NCBI GenBank assembly: GCA_021209875.1 | Contig: JAGYVD010000004.1 | Location: 3,596,001 to 3,660,000, forward strand | Length of the DNA: 64,000 nt | Reading direction: 5' to 3' | Source: Rosellinia necatrix | Lineage: Eukaryota; Ascomycota; Sordariomycetes; Xylariales; Xylariaceae | Shown here: one piece after another, positions 38,201 through 51,829 of the stretch | Position numbering within the stretch: the first letter of the stretch is position 1 | Layout: each line of letters starts with the position of its first letter | Made by a program: the position numbers and the translations under genes | Notes under the pieces: model-generated | What the model was told of the DNA's origin: nothing | Database searches by the model: none | The model's input: only the letters and a program-made list of their open reading frames with translations

Positions 38201-39494
38201 TATTTTTTTAAAATGGTTATATTTTTATAAATATTATATAAATATTATATTAAAATGTTTATTAAATAAATATAAAATTAAATTTTTAAATGCTTTTTAA
38301 AAAATAACACTTAATATTATTTATTTTTATATTATTATTAATAAACTAGTCTATGTTTATTTTAAAACAGTTAATTATATTTTAATATTATATTTTAAAT
38401 TTTATTTTATTTTTAAAACGTTATTATAAACCTTGTTTATAAATATTTTAATTAATTTTATGTTTTTTAAAAGCTTTAAAAGCAGATGTTTTTTTATACG
38501 ATTTAATAAATTAACTTGTTATTAATTAAATTTATTTAATAAATATTAAATATAGTTATAATTAATTATTGTAAATTTTAGTTTAGCTATAATATAGTTT
38601 ATTATTACGTTATTATTCTAGCTTTTAAATAAATTAAATATAAAAGTTTATATTTTTATTTTATTTATATAATTTATTTAATTTTGTTATGTTTTAATAA
38701 CTCTTTTAAAATCTTAAATAATTATTTTTAAGTTATTATTAACTTTATTTTAATATTTTTAAGTTGTTTTTATTTTTATTAAACGCTTTTTATATTTTAT
38801 AATATAAGCATCAAATTTTATAGCTTATTTTAAAATAGTTTTTATTTATTTAGCGATATAATATATAATAAAATAATAATAATTACTATTTATTAAAAGC
38901 TTTTAATATATATTTTTTTATTTTATTTTATTAAAAAATAAAAAAAAAAAAAGTTTATATAAAATCTATAAATAATTTTATATTAACAAGTTTATTAAAG
39001 TTAGGCTAAACAAAATTACTTTTTTTATAATAAGTTTTTAAAAAAACCTGTCAATTGTTTTTATAATAATTATAGCAAATTTTTATATTAAAATACTAAC
39101 CGCTTTATAAAAACTTTATAAGTTTTATTATATAAAACAGCTTAAAATCTAAAGTTTTAACTTATAAATAAAAATTTAAGCAAAATTAAATAACAAGTTT
39201 TATATAGCTTTAGTTTTAATACTAGTTTTAATAATTAAATATGCTATATTAACTTTTTAAAATAACTTAAATATATTTAGTTTAAAATATATTACTAAAA
39301 GTTTTTAACAAAATATATTAATAACTTAAAAATTTTATATAATAAAGTAACGTTTTAACATGCTAAATTTTTAAAATGTTTACAAGTACTGCTTATAAAA
39401 AAGTTAATATTATATTATTATTATTATTTTGTTTAACAAATATTTAAAAAACAGTTTTAATATTTTAAAAAAATTTATAAATTGTTATATTAGT
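35285..39494 (-). mobile_element. Probable D-element interior, decayed
   Basis: This 4.2-kb stretch lies between two minus-strand D repeats (35,070 and 39,495-39,733). It could be the interior of one 4.7-kb element, with the 5' repeat at 39.7 kb and the 3' repeat at 35.1 kb. The first 240 bp inside the right repeat match the D fragment at 33.1-33.3 kb. The 61-codon frame at 37,398-37,583 is hydrophobic low complexity and not a gene. Confidence 0.5.
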
Positions 39495-39733
39495 TATAAA
39501 TTACCAATTAAAGCTTTAGCAATAAATAATATATTGTTTAAAAATCTACAGATAAAAAAAAATAAATTAATAAAAAGAATTAGCCTATTAAAATTCTGGC
39601 TAAACGCAGGTATATAAAGTAGGTCTAATCGATGCGCTACAGCTAGTCTATACGCTCTAGTTGGCAACAGGTGTACAGATACTGGTCCGTGCCACATACC
39701 TAATTCGCCAACCAGTTATCCGTGACTAATTTA
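39495..39733 (-). repeat. Family D terminal repeat, 5' side of the minus-strand copy
   Basis: On the minus strand it reads GTCACGGATAACTGGTTGGC, then TGTGGCACGGACCAGTATC, and ends in mutated form near ATTAGTTATAA. It is GC-richer at its outer half. Confidence 0.74.
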
Positions 39734-40699
39734 AAGTTTTTATATTAAAAGGTTATAATTATTAATTTAAACAAATAATTATAATTTTTAAATATTTTAT
39801 AATATTTATTAATATTTTTAAGCTTATAAATTATTAAACTTATTTTATATTTAATTATTTTATATAGTATAAATACCTAAAAAAAGATTTTAATTATATA
39901 TTTTTTTTAATATTTGTTTTATTAAAACAAAGTTTTTTTGCTGTTAAAACAGCTATTACATTTTATTTATTAAAATAAAAATATTATTAGCGTTAATATT
40001 AACGTTATTATTATTATTCTTTTTAAAAACAGCTAAACTTAATACTATTATTTTTAGTTTTTTTTTAAAGCTGTTATTTTAATTATTACAGCTAAGCTTA
40101 AGCTTGTTTTATTTTATTTTTAATAAAAACATATTTATATTAAAAAATAACAGCTTTAATAAAAACATAAAAAATTAAAACATTTTCGAAATTTTATCAG
40201 CTATTTTATTAAAAAATTAAATTAAAAAAAAAAGATTATTAAAACGATTTTTTAGCTTGTACTGCTTTAAAAAACCTGTAATAAAAAGCTAGTTTATTTT
40301 TAGCTATATAAAATTTTAATAAAAAAATGTTTATAAAAAATAAAACTATTTATATAAAAATATATTTATATTAATTAATATAAATATAAGATTATTAATT
40401 AAAATATTAAACTAGCTAGCTTTTTATTAAAAAAAATCTGTGTTATTAATTAAAAGCTATAATAGTAATATAAAAAGCTTTAAAACTTTTATTAAAATAA
40501 TTAGTTTTAAAACTTGCGAAAAAAAATTTAAAAATTAAATTAATATATATAATTAATAAACAAACTTTAAAAACGCATATAAAGCTACACTAAATATAAA
40601 ACTATTAAATTTAAATTTTAATTTTTAATCTTATAAATATTAGCTAATATTTTATTAATAGCATTAATTATTATTAGTTTAATAGTTTTTTTAAAAACA

Positions 40700-40770
40700 G
40701 AATTAGCAGCAAAAAAAGCGGCAATTAAACCTAATTGTTGTAGCAGCAGCTACAGCAGTAATAAGAACAG
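40700..40770 (+). repeat. GCA-rich flank left of the AAAT array
   Basis: GCAGCAAAAAAAGCGGC and TAGCAGCAGCTACAGCAG abut the tetranucleotide array. A similar GCA-rich patch lies on the other side. Confidence 0.6.
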
Positions 40771-41236
<466 letters not shown>

Positions 41237-41311
41237 GCAGCATAAAAATAAAGCAGCAGTAGTATTAGCCGCAGCAGCAGTAAATATAGCAGTAGTAGTA
41301 GCAATAATATA
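41237..41311 (+). repeat. GCA-rich flank right of the AAAT array
   Basis: AGCAGCAGTAGTATTAGCCG, CAGCAGCAGT and AGTAGTAGTAGC runs abut the array, mirroring the left flank. Confidence 0.6.
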
Positions 41312-41629
41312 AAAATATTTATTTTAAAATAAAATTAGTTGTTTAATTACAGCATAAAAAATTAAAACAACTTTTAAAAATTATTTATAAAAAAAAGAGC
41401 GGCTTAAAAATTAAATATAAAATTTTTTTAATATTATTTATATTAGTTAAAATAATTAATTATATATAAAACTATTTATTGTAATATATATTTAATAAAA
41501 AAATTATTTATAAAAGAATAATTTTAAAATTATTTAAAATTATTAAAAACAGCTGTTAATTTAAAACTAATATATGTTAAAATGCCGGCAATTTAAAAAA
41601 TTATATTTAAATTAACTAATTAATTTATA

Positions 41630-41812
41630 GTATAGTTTACTAGGGGTAGTGTGGTATTAAGTCTGTAAAAGTGTGATGTAGATTAAATAGAGGCTTCTGG
41701 TTCTGCAGGGACCAGAAGCTTTTTAGGCTAAGTTATTTTATTTAAGCTATATAATCTTTATTTAGCTAGCTCTGCTAGCTAAATAAAAAGCTAATTTTTT
41801 CTGACTATATTA
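41630..41812 (+). repeat. Family A terminal repeat, copy 3
   Basis: It contains TTTACTAGGGGTAGTGTGG and the hairpin at 41,693-41,719 (arms GCTTCTGGT.CTGCAG / CTGCAGGGACCAGAAGC with a mutated left arm). The second palindrome is at about 41,758-41,788. Confidence 0.78.
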
Positions 41813-44800
41813 AGTGCTAGGGCTATAATAAAACGTTATTATTTTTAATAACTATATAACTTTTTTTTTATTATTTATAAAATTAGCTACAGCTTTTTTT
41901 TAATTTTTTTAGCCGAAGTTTATTTTTTTTTAATTTTAATATTTTTTAATTAGTTTTTTAATATTATATAGTTGCTACTCCGATTTTTATTAGTTATTTT
42001 TATAACTGTATTTTTTTTATTTAATAAAGTAATTAAATCTGTTTTTAATACGGTTTATTTAGTGCTTAAAAATTATTTCGATTTTAAATAAATTTTTTTT
42101 TTAAGTCCTGCTTTTTAAATATTAAGCTTAATGTTAGTATTTTTTAATAAAAAAATTTCTTACTTGTGTTTTTAAATAATAAATGCGCGACCGAAATAAT
42201 AAACTTAATATTAAAAGTTTTAGTAATTTTGATTTATAAAATAATTTATTAATTTTGATTTTTATTTTTATAGTTTTACGCGCTATTAAAAATATTTTTC
42301 GACAGCTTTTTAAAAAATAATCTTTTAAATAAAGCGTTAAATATATTTTATTTTTATATTAAATTTTATTAATTTATATTTATTATTATAGTATTATTTT
42401 ATATATGCTGTTATAAAATTTATAGCTAACTTTATATTTTTATAAAAATATTTTTATATAAATTAAATATTTTTAATAATTATATTTATTTTTATATTAA
42501 TAAAAACTTTATTTAGTTGAACTAGCTAAAATTTAAAAGCTGTTTATAAATTAATAAATTAATAAGTTTTAAATATATTTTATTTAAGTTTTACTATAAA
42601 AATAATAATATATTTATTTATTTATAATTAAAATATATATATATATAACATTAAATAATAATTTTATAGTTTAATTTTTTGTTTAAATTATTTATTATTT
42701 TATAAATAATAAAAATAATTATTAAAAGTTTTGTTTATATAGGTTTTAAAGCTCTATTTAAAATTTAAAAATAAATTTGCGATTTTAATTAAAAATAATA
42801 CTGTTTAATATATTTTAATTAAATAATTAGAGTTGCTTAGCTAATACTTTTGTTTAATTTTTAACAAAATATTTTTATTATTAAATATAAATAATAAATG
42901 TTTTAATATAATATATATTATTGTTCTTAATATATTATAATAGTTAAATTTTTTAATTATTATAATATAACTAAAAATAATATTTTAAATAAGCTTATAA
43001 TAAAATTTATTATAATTATGTTTATTAGCTTAATATTTTTAATTAAATAAGTTAATAATTATTATATAGTTTTTTTATTAGTATTATATAATTTATATTT
43101 ATTATAATAATTTAAATATATTTTTATTTTATAAACTTTTAATTTAATTATATAAAGCTTTAATTTTTTATAATATATTGTTTATTAAAATAATATTTAT
43201 TATTATATTTTATTGCTAAAAGTTTAGCTATTTATTTTTAAGTATATATAATTTATATTTATTTTTTAGTTAATATTATATAATAAATTGTTTATAATTA
43301 TAAAAAATATTTAAGCTTAAAAAATTTGCAACGTTTTTATTATTTTTGCGGATCGTTTTAGAACTTTTTAATACTTAAGATTTTTAATATAGTCTGTTAT
43401 AATTTTAATTTTTATTATTTTTTATTCTTAGTTCAAAATATATTATTTATATATTGTTTAGTATTAATTTTTATTTGTTTAGACTTGTTTTTTTGTTTTT
43501 ATTAGGTTAGTAATATTTTTAATTAATTAAATATATTTAAAATAAAATTTAGCCTGTTTAATATATAATATATTTGCAATTTAAATTATAATAAATATAT
43601 AAACGCGTTAATTAAACGTTTATTTGCATAGTTTATAAAATTTTTTAAGCTTAGTTTAATTTAATATGTTTTTATTATTAAATAATTAATAAAAAGCTAT
43701 TAAATTAATTAAAGCTTTAATTATAATTTGCAGGCGTTAATATGTTTAAATTATGCAAGCTATTTTAGTTTAAAAATCTGTATTTTGTTTTTAGTTGTAA
43801 TATATAGTAATTTAAAAATATTACTAGCAATATTTATATATTTAAAATTATTAATTCCGGTTTTTATAAACATTTATTTTTATTATAAAATAATATTATT
43901 TTAAAGCTTTTTTTAGCAAGCTATTTATTTATATATAAAATGTTTTCATAAAATTATAATAATAAAATATAATATATAAACAGATTAAATTTTAAAAAGT
44001 TTTAAATAATTTTATTTTAGTTATATTTAGTTTAAAATATATAAATTAATAATATATTTAACGCTTGTTATAATTATTAATTTTATATTAGTTTATTTTA
44101 TGTTTTTATAAAAGTTTTATAATTTTAGTATAATATAATAATAATATATAATAAAATCATGTATTTTTAAATGTTATTTTAAAGCTTTTAATTAATTTAA
44201 AACCTAAAGTATTTAAATACTGCTAGCTGTTCTTTATTCTTAATATATTTAAAACGTTTATTTAAAAGCTTAAAATTTTATAAAAGAATATATAAAAAAC
44301 TTTTTAAAAATAAAAAATAAAATTTTATTAAATAATATAAAATATTATATAAATAAACTAAATAATCTGTTTTAACATTTAAAAAATAATATTATTATTA
44401 ATAAATGCTTTATAATAATGCTTATAAAAATAAAGCAATTTATTTATAAAACGTTAAATATCTGCAAACATGTTATAAAATCTTATTAAAGCTATTATTA
44501 ATTGTTTTAATTTTTAAAAACTTATTATTATAAATTAGTTTTAATAATTAGAATAAACTATAAATTAATAAAAAATATAATTATATTTATTATAATTAAC
44601 GTTTTTTTAATTAATATAATAATTATAAATTATAATAATAATAAATAGTTGTTTCAAACAGTAACTTTATTTAAAACCTTTAAATTAACTATTAAATATA
44701 AATATAGTTTTTTTATAAATAAGCTATATAATAAAAGCTAAATATATAAATAAAAAACTATTAATTTATTTTATTTTATTCTGCTTATAAAGTTTATTAA

Positions 44801-47800
44801 ATATTATATTAACTGTTTTTTAATCACATGTATTAAAAAATATAATTTAAAATATAGTTTTATTTATTCTTAATTATTTATTAAAAAATTTTATTTGTTT
44901 TTTTTAATATATTAGTAATACTTTAGTTTTTTAAATATTCGGTATTTTTTTAATAATTTAAAATTTTTTAATGTTATGACATTTTTTTTATATAAATAAA
45001 CTATTTATTTAAAGCTTTAATTTTAATTTTTTCTTAGGCTTTTTATATCTAATATTAATAAAATTCCTTAAATTTTAAACTTTAAAGCTTTATCTAGCTA
45101 TTTGCTAGCTTTTGCTATAAACGTATTAGTTGTGTTAATTTTACCTGTTGCGTTTATTATATTAAAAACTTTATTAAAAAAAAAACTTTTTATAAAAATT
45201 CTATATTGTTTTAACGTCTTAATTATTTTAGCGATCGCGCTAGTTTTTATTACGGTTAGGTTTAAATATTAAATTATATCGCGATTTTAATATATATTAA
45301 TAGTGTTAGCTGCAATAATAAAATTATTAATATAAAGTTTTCTAATAAATATATATTAAATAATTTAAATTTATTAAAAATATATATTTTATTTTTAAAT
45401 ATAAAAATGCTAAAATTAATAATTAACGCGGTATTATAAAGCTTATTAAATCATAAATTAAGATTAAACAGTAATAAATTAGTTATATTTACAGCTTTAG
45501 CTGCTATTAAGCTTGCAGCTACTATTACAGCTTTTAAAAAAAATTTATATATTTTTAATATTTTTTTTAATATAATTATTTTTAAATTATATTTATTTAA
45601 ATATTTTTAAAAATAGTTTTAGTTTTAAAAATAAATTAGCTATTATTACGTTTATAAAAATTATAAATTTAAACAAAACTGTTATATTATTTTTTATAAT
45701 AGTTTAAATATAAAGTTTTTATTTTTAGTAGTACTTTATATTTAGCTAATCTTAATATTAATGTTTTAAGCGCTAAAATAACTTTTATATTAAAATTATT
45801 TTATAAACATATAAGTTTGCTTTAAAAACATTTAAAAAACATTTTAAAAATTTTAATATTTATAAAAATAACTTTATTTAAACTATAATCTATTAATATT
45901 TTATAAATATTTAAAAGTTGCTTTTAATAATATTTTAATATTTTTTTAATAACCTAAGCTATATTAATAAATTTTAATAATTATAAAAATTTATAATTAT
46001 TATTGCTTAATATATAAAATTTTAATATAACTTTTTATTTATATTTAATTTAAGTATTTCTAACTTTTTAAATCTAGCTTGTTTATTTTTAAAAATATAT
46101 TAAAATTTGCTTAATAATTATTTTGTTATTATTAAACAAATGCAGCTTATATTTAAGCTTATAATAATATTTTCGTTATTAATAAATCTTTAAATAATAA
46201 TTTTAAAATATAAAAATTATTGTTTTTATTTCTGCTTTTTAAAATCGTATATCTTATTAAATATTTTTAAACAAATAATATAATCGTTTTATTATCTAGT
46301 TTAAAACTTGTAATTTGATTTATTATAATATTTTGAATTAGTTTTTTAAAAAAAAAAATTTTTATATAATTTTTAATATAATATTAAAACGATTATATTT
46401 ATATAAATATTAAAACAATATATTATATTATATAAACAATATATTATATTGCTTATAAATACGTTCAATTAAAAATAATATGTTTTAAATATATTTAGCT
46501 AGACGTTTAATATAACACGTAATATATTAACCCTGGTTATACGCTAAATTAAACATTTAATCGTAATATTTATATAATTAGCTATAATTAATTATAATAA
46601 ATGTTTTATTACTACTTAATTTAAAATTAAATAAATATAAAATAATATCGCGTTTAATATAAACAAATTTAACTTAGCTATATTAGCACGCTTTTTTTAA
46701 TAGCGATCGTATTTATTTTTATATTTATTCTAGCCGTTTTTTTTCTTGTTATTTTTTTTTTTTTATTCAGGCTTACGATTTTTTTTGTTTTTATTATACT
46801 ACTTTTTTTTATTTTTGTTCTAATCTATGTTTTTTTAACGCTTATTTTTTTTATTATTAAACTTTCTGTTATAGTTTTAATTATTTTTTTTAACTCGTAG
46901 ATATTTATTTTTTGCTGCTGCTATTAAAAAAAGCTTTATTTTAATAATTTAAATTATATATTTAGCTAAAAAAATTTATATTAAACACTAGTAAATATTA
47001 TTTAATTTTAAAATTTATATTAGTTTATATTATAATTATAATATTATGCTAATTTTTAATATTAACGTTTAAAGTTTTATAATTTAAACATATTTTCATT
47101 TTTTGTATAAATATAATAAAAATAATATTTTATTATATAATATTTTTAATAATAATTTAGTTTAAATAAAACATTTTGTTACTACAGCTGGTTATATATT
47201 AAATTAAATAATTATTTTATTTAAAATAACATTTAATTTTTATATTTTAAATTTAAGTTATTAATTAATAATTAGTTTATTATTTTATTATAAAACTGCT
47301 AGTTTTTTAAATAATATTTAAAATAAAATTAAAATTTATTAAATATTTTGTTTTACTACTTCTAGATCTTTAAAAATAAATTAACTTTTTCTGCAAAACA
47401 AAATACATTAGTAAAAATAAGCTTATTTTTATTAGCTATTATTTTTATATTGTTTTTATTTTTTTTATTTAAGTTAAACTAGCCGATGTTGGCTTGTTTT
47501 ATACGATTATTATATAATAAAAAATAAAACTATTAAACGTTAAATGCTCTTTTTTTTAATTTTTCTGTTTATATTTATAATTATTTTTGTTACTCTGACC
47601 TGTTTAGTTAAAAAGTCGTTTTAAAAGTCCTTTTTTTACTGCTTTTTTATTATTTATATTTAAACTATTTAAATCGCTAAAATTATTATTTAATAAAAAT
47701 AGTTTTAATAGGTTTTTATTACTTGTTAAATATTATAGTTTTAAAAATATTATAACAAAAATATTATAAATATATTATATTTAAACTAATATAAAATAAA

Positions 47801-49611
47801 AAACTTTATATGTTGCTGTACTATTTTAATAAGCAAAGCTTTTATTAACAAATATACAGCTTATATTTTAAAGCGGACTATTAAAATAATAAGTATTAAT
47901 GCTGCTATTAAAACTTATATTAGTTTTATTAAAAATATTAAAATAAACACTTTAAATAATAGTTTTAATATTAATATAGCTGCGGTCAGGTATTAATAAC
48001 TAAACTATTAAAATTAAATAAATAATGCTACTATATATTTAATTACGTTTAATACAGCTTTAAATAACTAATTAATAACGCGATAAAATACTTTAAAAAC
48101 TAAAATAGTTTTTATATTAGCCGATATTTTAATATTTTTAATTATTATATTAATTAATTATTTATTTTTACTGCTTTAATATTTTCGGCATGTTTTGTTG
48201 TTTTAATTATATTATTTTTAATTTATAATATTAATTCCGTAAAAGTTTATAGCTAAAATAAACGATTTTAAAACTTACCTGTTTAATTCAAATTTTAACT
48301 TTTAATTTTATAATTTAAATTACTACTATTATAACAGTTTATTTATATTTTTAGTAATATAATTTTTAAAACTATTTATTTTTTTACAAAAATTAAAAAA
48401 CTGTTATAATTATTAAATGTTGCTTTTTAGCTTTAAATTAAGCAATAATTTTAAAGTTTTATTAAATCTTTTATTAATTTTATATTATTTTTTAAACAAG
48501 GTTAAAATATAAACCTAATATTTTTATTATTGTTTAATTTAAACTTATTATTAAATTTATTTTAAATTATATTTTTTTTAACATGGAATATTTAATATTT
48601 ATAGTTTTAGTTTTTAATTTTTATTTAAATTAAAAAATTTCTCGCTTAATAAACTTAAGTTTTGCCGGCAAAAATAATGTTTTTTATATTATTTTAAAAT
48701 TAATAGCTTAAGTTAAACTATGCTAAAAAATTTTCTAGTTTTTATAAGCTTTAAAATTAAATTTTTAATTATTAAAACTATATTAAATTTTTAAATGCTA
48801 AAGATTTTAAGTCGGTTTTACGTTGTAACATATTAACAGTTATTAAATAAAATTATATAAATGTTAGCTTTATATAAATTAATAATTAAAATCTATATTA
48901 ATATTAATAACAGGATAAATATATATAAATCGCATAATTTTTATAATTAAGCTAATAAATATTATTAGCTGTTTTGTAAAACTATATATATACGTTTTTA
49001 AATAAAATTAAATTTTAAAATTAAAAATAAAATAAAATTATAATTAAATAGTATTAAAACCTACGTGCCTGTTAAAAACTTAACACAGGCTTTTGAAAAA
49101 AAACTAATATTAATTATATGTTATAATTTCTATTATTTAAATATAATGTTAATTAAAATTTAAAAAATAGCTAATTAAAATATTATAATTATTAAATATT
49201 TAATATTAAAATAATTAAAATTTAAAAACCATAGATTCTTTTAATATATTAATAGCTAAATATAATAATACGTAAACAGCTAATAAAGCTGTTTAAAATA
49301 TAATATAAAATTAAACTTAGCTGCGAATAAATTAATCGATTAATTAGCTAACATAGAATATATTAGATCGTTAGTTATTAAATTTATAAATTAAATAAAC
49401 ATTAATAAATTTTGCTAGTAATAATTAAGCTTAAAAGCTAATAATTTTTTTTATTTTTATAAATAGCGCTGCTTAAAATAAAAAAAAAAGCTATATTAAA
49501 AATTAAATACACGCAGACATTAAAAAATTAAGCGTGCTTTATCTACTGACACAAAAAAAAAACTAAAATATAAAGTTGTATAATTATAAAACTTACCGCA
49601 CTATTTAATAT

Positions 49612-49790
49612 AGTTTACTAAAAATAATATAATATTAAGTCTATAAAAATATAATATAAATTAAATAAAAGCTTCTGGTCCCGCAGGGACCAGAAGCTTT
49701 TTAAACTAGGTTACTTTATCTAAGCTACATAATCCTTATCTAGCTAGCTCCGCTAACTAGATAAGGAGCCCCCCCTTCCTGACTGTGTTA
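49612..49790 (+). repeat. Family A terminal repeat, copy 4
   Basis: It holds a perfect hairpin at 49,671-49,697 (12-bp arms GCTTCTGGTCCC / GGGACCAGAAGC, loop GCA). A second near-perfect one lies at 49,736-49,764 (TTATCTAGCTAGC / GCTAACTAGATAA). A run of seven or more C follows. Its 5' third is heavily mutated while the hairpin half is intact. Confidence 0.8.
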
Positions 49791-50760
49791 ATTTAAAAAT
49801 TAAAAAAAGCTAAGCTATTATTTATTTAAAAATATTTATATTATTTTTATAAAATTATTTACTAGCTAATTATTTGAATAACATGTTTTTTTATTATTAT
49901 TAATTATTTTAAATAATAACTTTTATTTAAAAAAACTTTTTATTATAAAATTTTTAAAATAGTTATTTAAATTAATTATAAAATTGTTATTTATTTTTAT
50001 ATATAAAGCTATATAAAACAATTATTAAAATTTATTTTATATATTAAGCTTTAATTAGCTAAATTTAAAAATATATTATAATAACATAAATAGCTTTAGC
50101 AAAAAACTAGTAATTATAGCTTAAATACTATAATAAGCTTTATAGCTAAATTCATAGCTGTTAAAATAAACAGTTAAGTTTATATAAACTTAACTTATTT
50201 AAACAGACTAATTCTAAAACAGAAAAAATATAATTTTTTTAAGCTATATATATAAGCTAGCCAGTCTAATTATTTTTATATAATATAATTTAATTAAATA
50301 AATTATTATTATAAGCTTAAATTAACTTGCTTGCATTAATCGCTCGGCTCTAATTCTACTGTTTTTATACGATTCATCTGTTCCTTTGCAACATTTATAA
50401 TATTTTAAAAATATTTATTTTTATATTTTATATTTTAGCGTTTTCTTTAATTTAAATTTTTTTTATTAATTAATATATATATTAAATCGCAGGATTAATA
50501 TAGCTTATTAACATCACGTTAATTAACGCTTTATATATTTTTATATTTTTTAAAAAAAAAATCTTAATTATAGCTATATTAATAACCAGCTAATGTTTAT
50601 ATTATTTGATCACGTTTTTTTATAACTAGCATAAACTTTAATAATTATATTGCTCTCTTTAACATTCTGATGCCTATTAATATAGCTGTATATATTATAG
50701 CCTATGTATAGGGCCACTATAATAGACCCACCTGCAAACTAGCTATTTACCGAAAAAAAA
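49791..50760. other. AT-rich tail of the block
   Basis: No gene or shared repeat was seen. GC content starts to rise from about 50,600 and changes decisively after 50,760. Confidence 0.5.
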
Positions 50761-51073
50761 AAAAAACACTTATTAATACGCGCCCCTTCAGGGACTGGAC
50801 TCTAATCATAATTCAACTCGTAAATCCCTAGGTATATTAATAATCAATATTTAACTCACGATCCTTTTCTACCCTCTGTTTTCCAACATTTGCCTAGTAC
50901 ACTGGCGGTTGGAATATTATCTTACCACGTCCCCTTTTGCCTCCTAAGCATAGCAATGAACGAACAAGAACCACGCCATTACTTCCTCTTCCTGAACCCC
51001 CTCAAACGTTCTCCATTGTGCGTTTTATCAGCATGTCCCATCAACCACCCAATCGAGTGCCAATGGCATCTCA

Positions 51074-51829
51074 TCAAGCCTCCTGTCCAAAGGGAGCGAA
51101 CTTCGGGGCATGGGGCTCCCCGTCGCACGAGTAGCGCACGAAATAATCATTATCGGTGTTGCGCCCGGTTTGGTGGACAACAGTGCCGCCGGGGCTCGTG
51201 ACGTTGAGCTGGAAGGCGCCGCCGCCCTGGGCGTTGGCGAACAGGACGCGGATGGGCACGAAGCCGCCGCCCCGGAGCGTGGCCACGAAGTTCCCGGCGC
51301 TGCTGCCGGCGTTGTACACGACACGGGCGTCGGTGTTCTCGTCGGCCCAGCCGCTGTAGGCCTTGTCGCCAACCCACAGCTGGACGATATCGTCGACGCG
51401 GCCGATGTCGAATCGCCAGTCGCCCGCCTCGCAGGCCCAAAGGTACGCGTGATGGTTGAGCGCGAAGTACGTGGTGGGCACCGGAGTTGAGTAATTGTAG
51501 ATGCTCCCGCCCAGCGATGGAACCCCGCCGATCACGGTGGTCACGCCCGTGTGGTCTGGGGCCTTCGTCTTGTACACATCGCCTCGGAAGCCAGGGTAGT
51601 CCGCTCCGGTATAGGTCAGGGGGTTTGGGTATTCCGCCCAATCCCAACCTACGTTGGAACAATGTTTGGGCTTCGCGCAGGTTGGGTAGTCTGGCGGATA
51701 CGACGGGTAACCATCCGAAGGGTATGACGGGTAGGGAAGGGAAAGAATGGGTGGGAGGAAGGGTAGGACGGAGGATAGTACCCCCGTGGCGAGTGAGAGG
51801 AGGCCGAGGGTGCGAGTGTTGCGCATCAT
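51074..51829 (-). CDS. Secreted GLEYA-domain protein
   Basis: An intronless 251-residue frame starts at ATGATG (51,829). Residues 1 to about 20 form a hydrophobic signal peptide. Residues 30-50 are Pro/Tyr/Ser-rich, and residues 52-250 form a GLEYA (PA14-like) lectin-type domain. Diagnostic features are the C-x5-C near residue 51, W62-D63-W64, the paired Asp D146-D147 before IVQLWVGDKAYSGW, the VPIRVLFANAQGGGAFQLNV strand (191-210), and the closing FAPFGQEA. In yeast adhesins the DD pair helps bind calcium and glycans; activity here is inferred. Usual GLEYA adhesins have long repeat stalks or GPI anchors, and this one has neither, so it is probably a free secreted carbohydrate-binding protein. 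It is the first gene beyond the AT block, with its stop about 310 bp from the boundary. A TATA box lies 150 bp upstream. Confidence 0.88.
   Translation of the reverse strand: MMRNTRTLGLLSLATGVLSSVLPFLPPILSLPYPSYPSDGYPSYPPDYPTCAKPKHCSNVGWDWAEYPNPLTYTGADYPGFRGDVYKTKAPDHTGVTTVIGGVPSLGGSIYNYSTPVPTTYFALNHHAYLWACEAGDWRFDIGRVDDIVQLWVGDKAYSGWADENTDARVVYNAGSSAGNFVATLRGGGFVPIRVLFANAQGGGAFQLNVTSPGGTVVHQTGRNTDNDYFVRYSCDGEPHAPKFAPFGQEA

Larger units (their letters stand above)
41630..49790 (+). mobile_element. Family A retroelement, full-length-looking copy with two terminal repeats
   Basis: Direct terminal repeats (41,630-41,812 and 49,612-49,790) bracket 7.8 kb, giving an 8.2-kb element of the usual size for a Gypsy- or Copia-type retrotransposon. 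The interior matches the split minus-strand copy in two pieces (41.8-45.19 kb with 23.5-20.55 kb; 45.19-48.13 kb with 2.94 kb-1). All frames are full of stops. Exact LTR ends, primer-binding site and family could not be fixed. Confidence 0.72.

Noticed and set aside
39429..39697. Overlapping ORFs of 62 and 67 codons on opposite strands
   Set aside because: Both run across the D terminal repeat, which is present in four copies without a shared frame.
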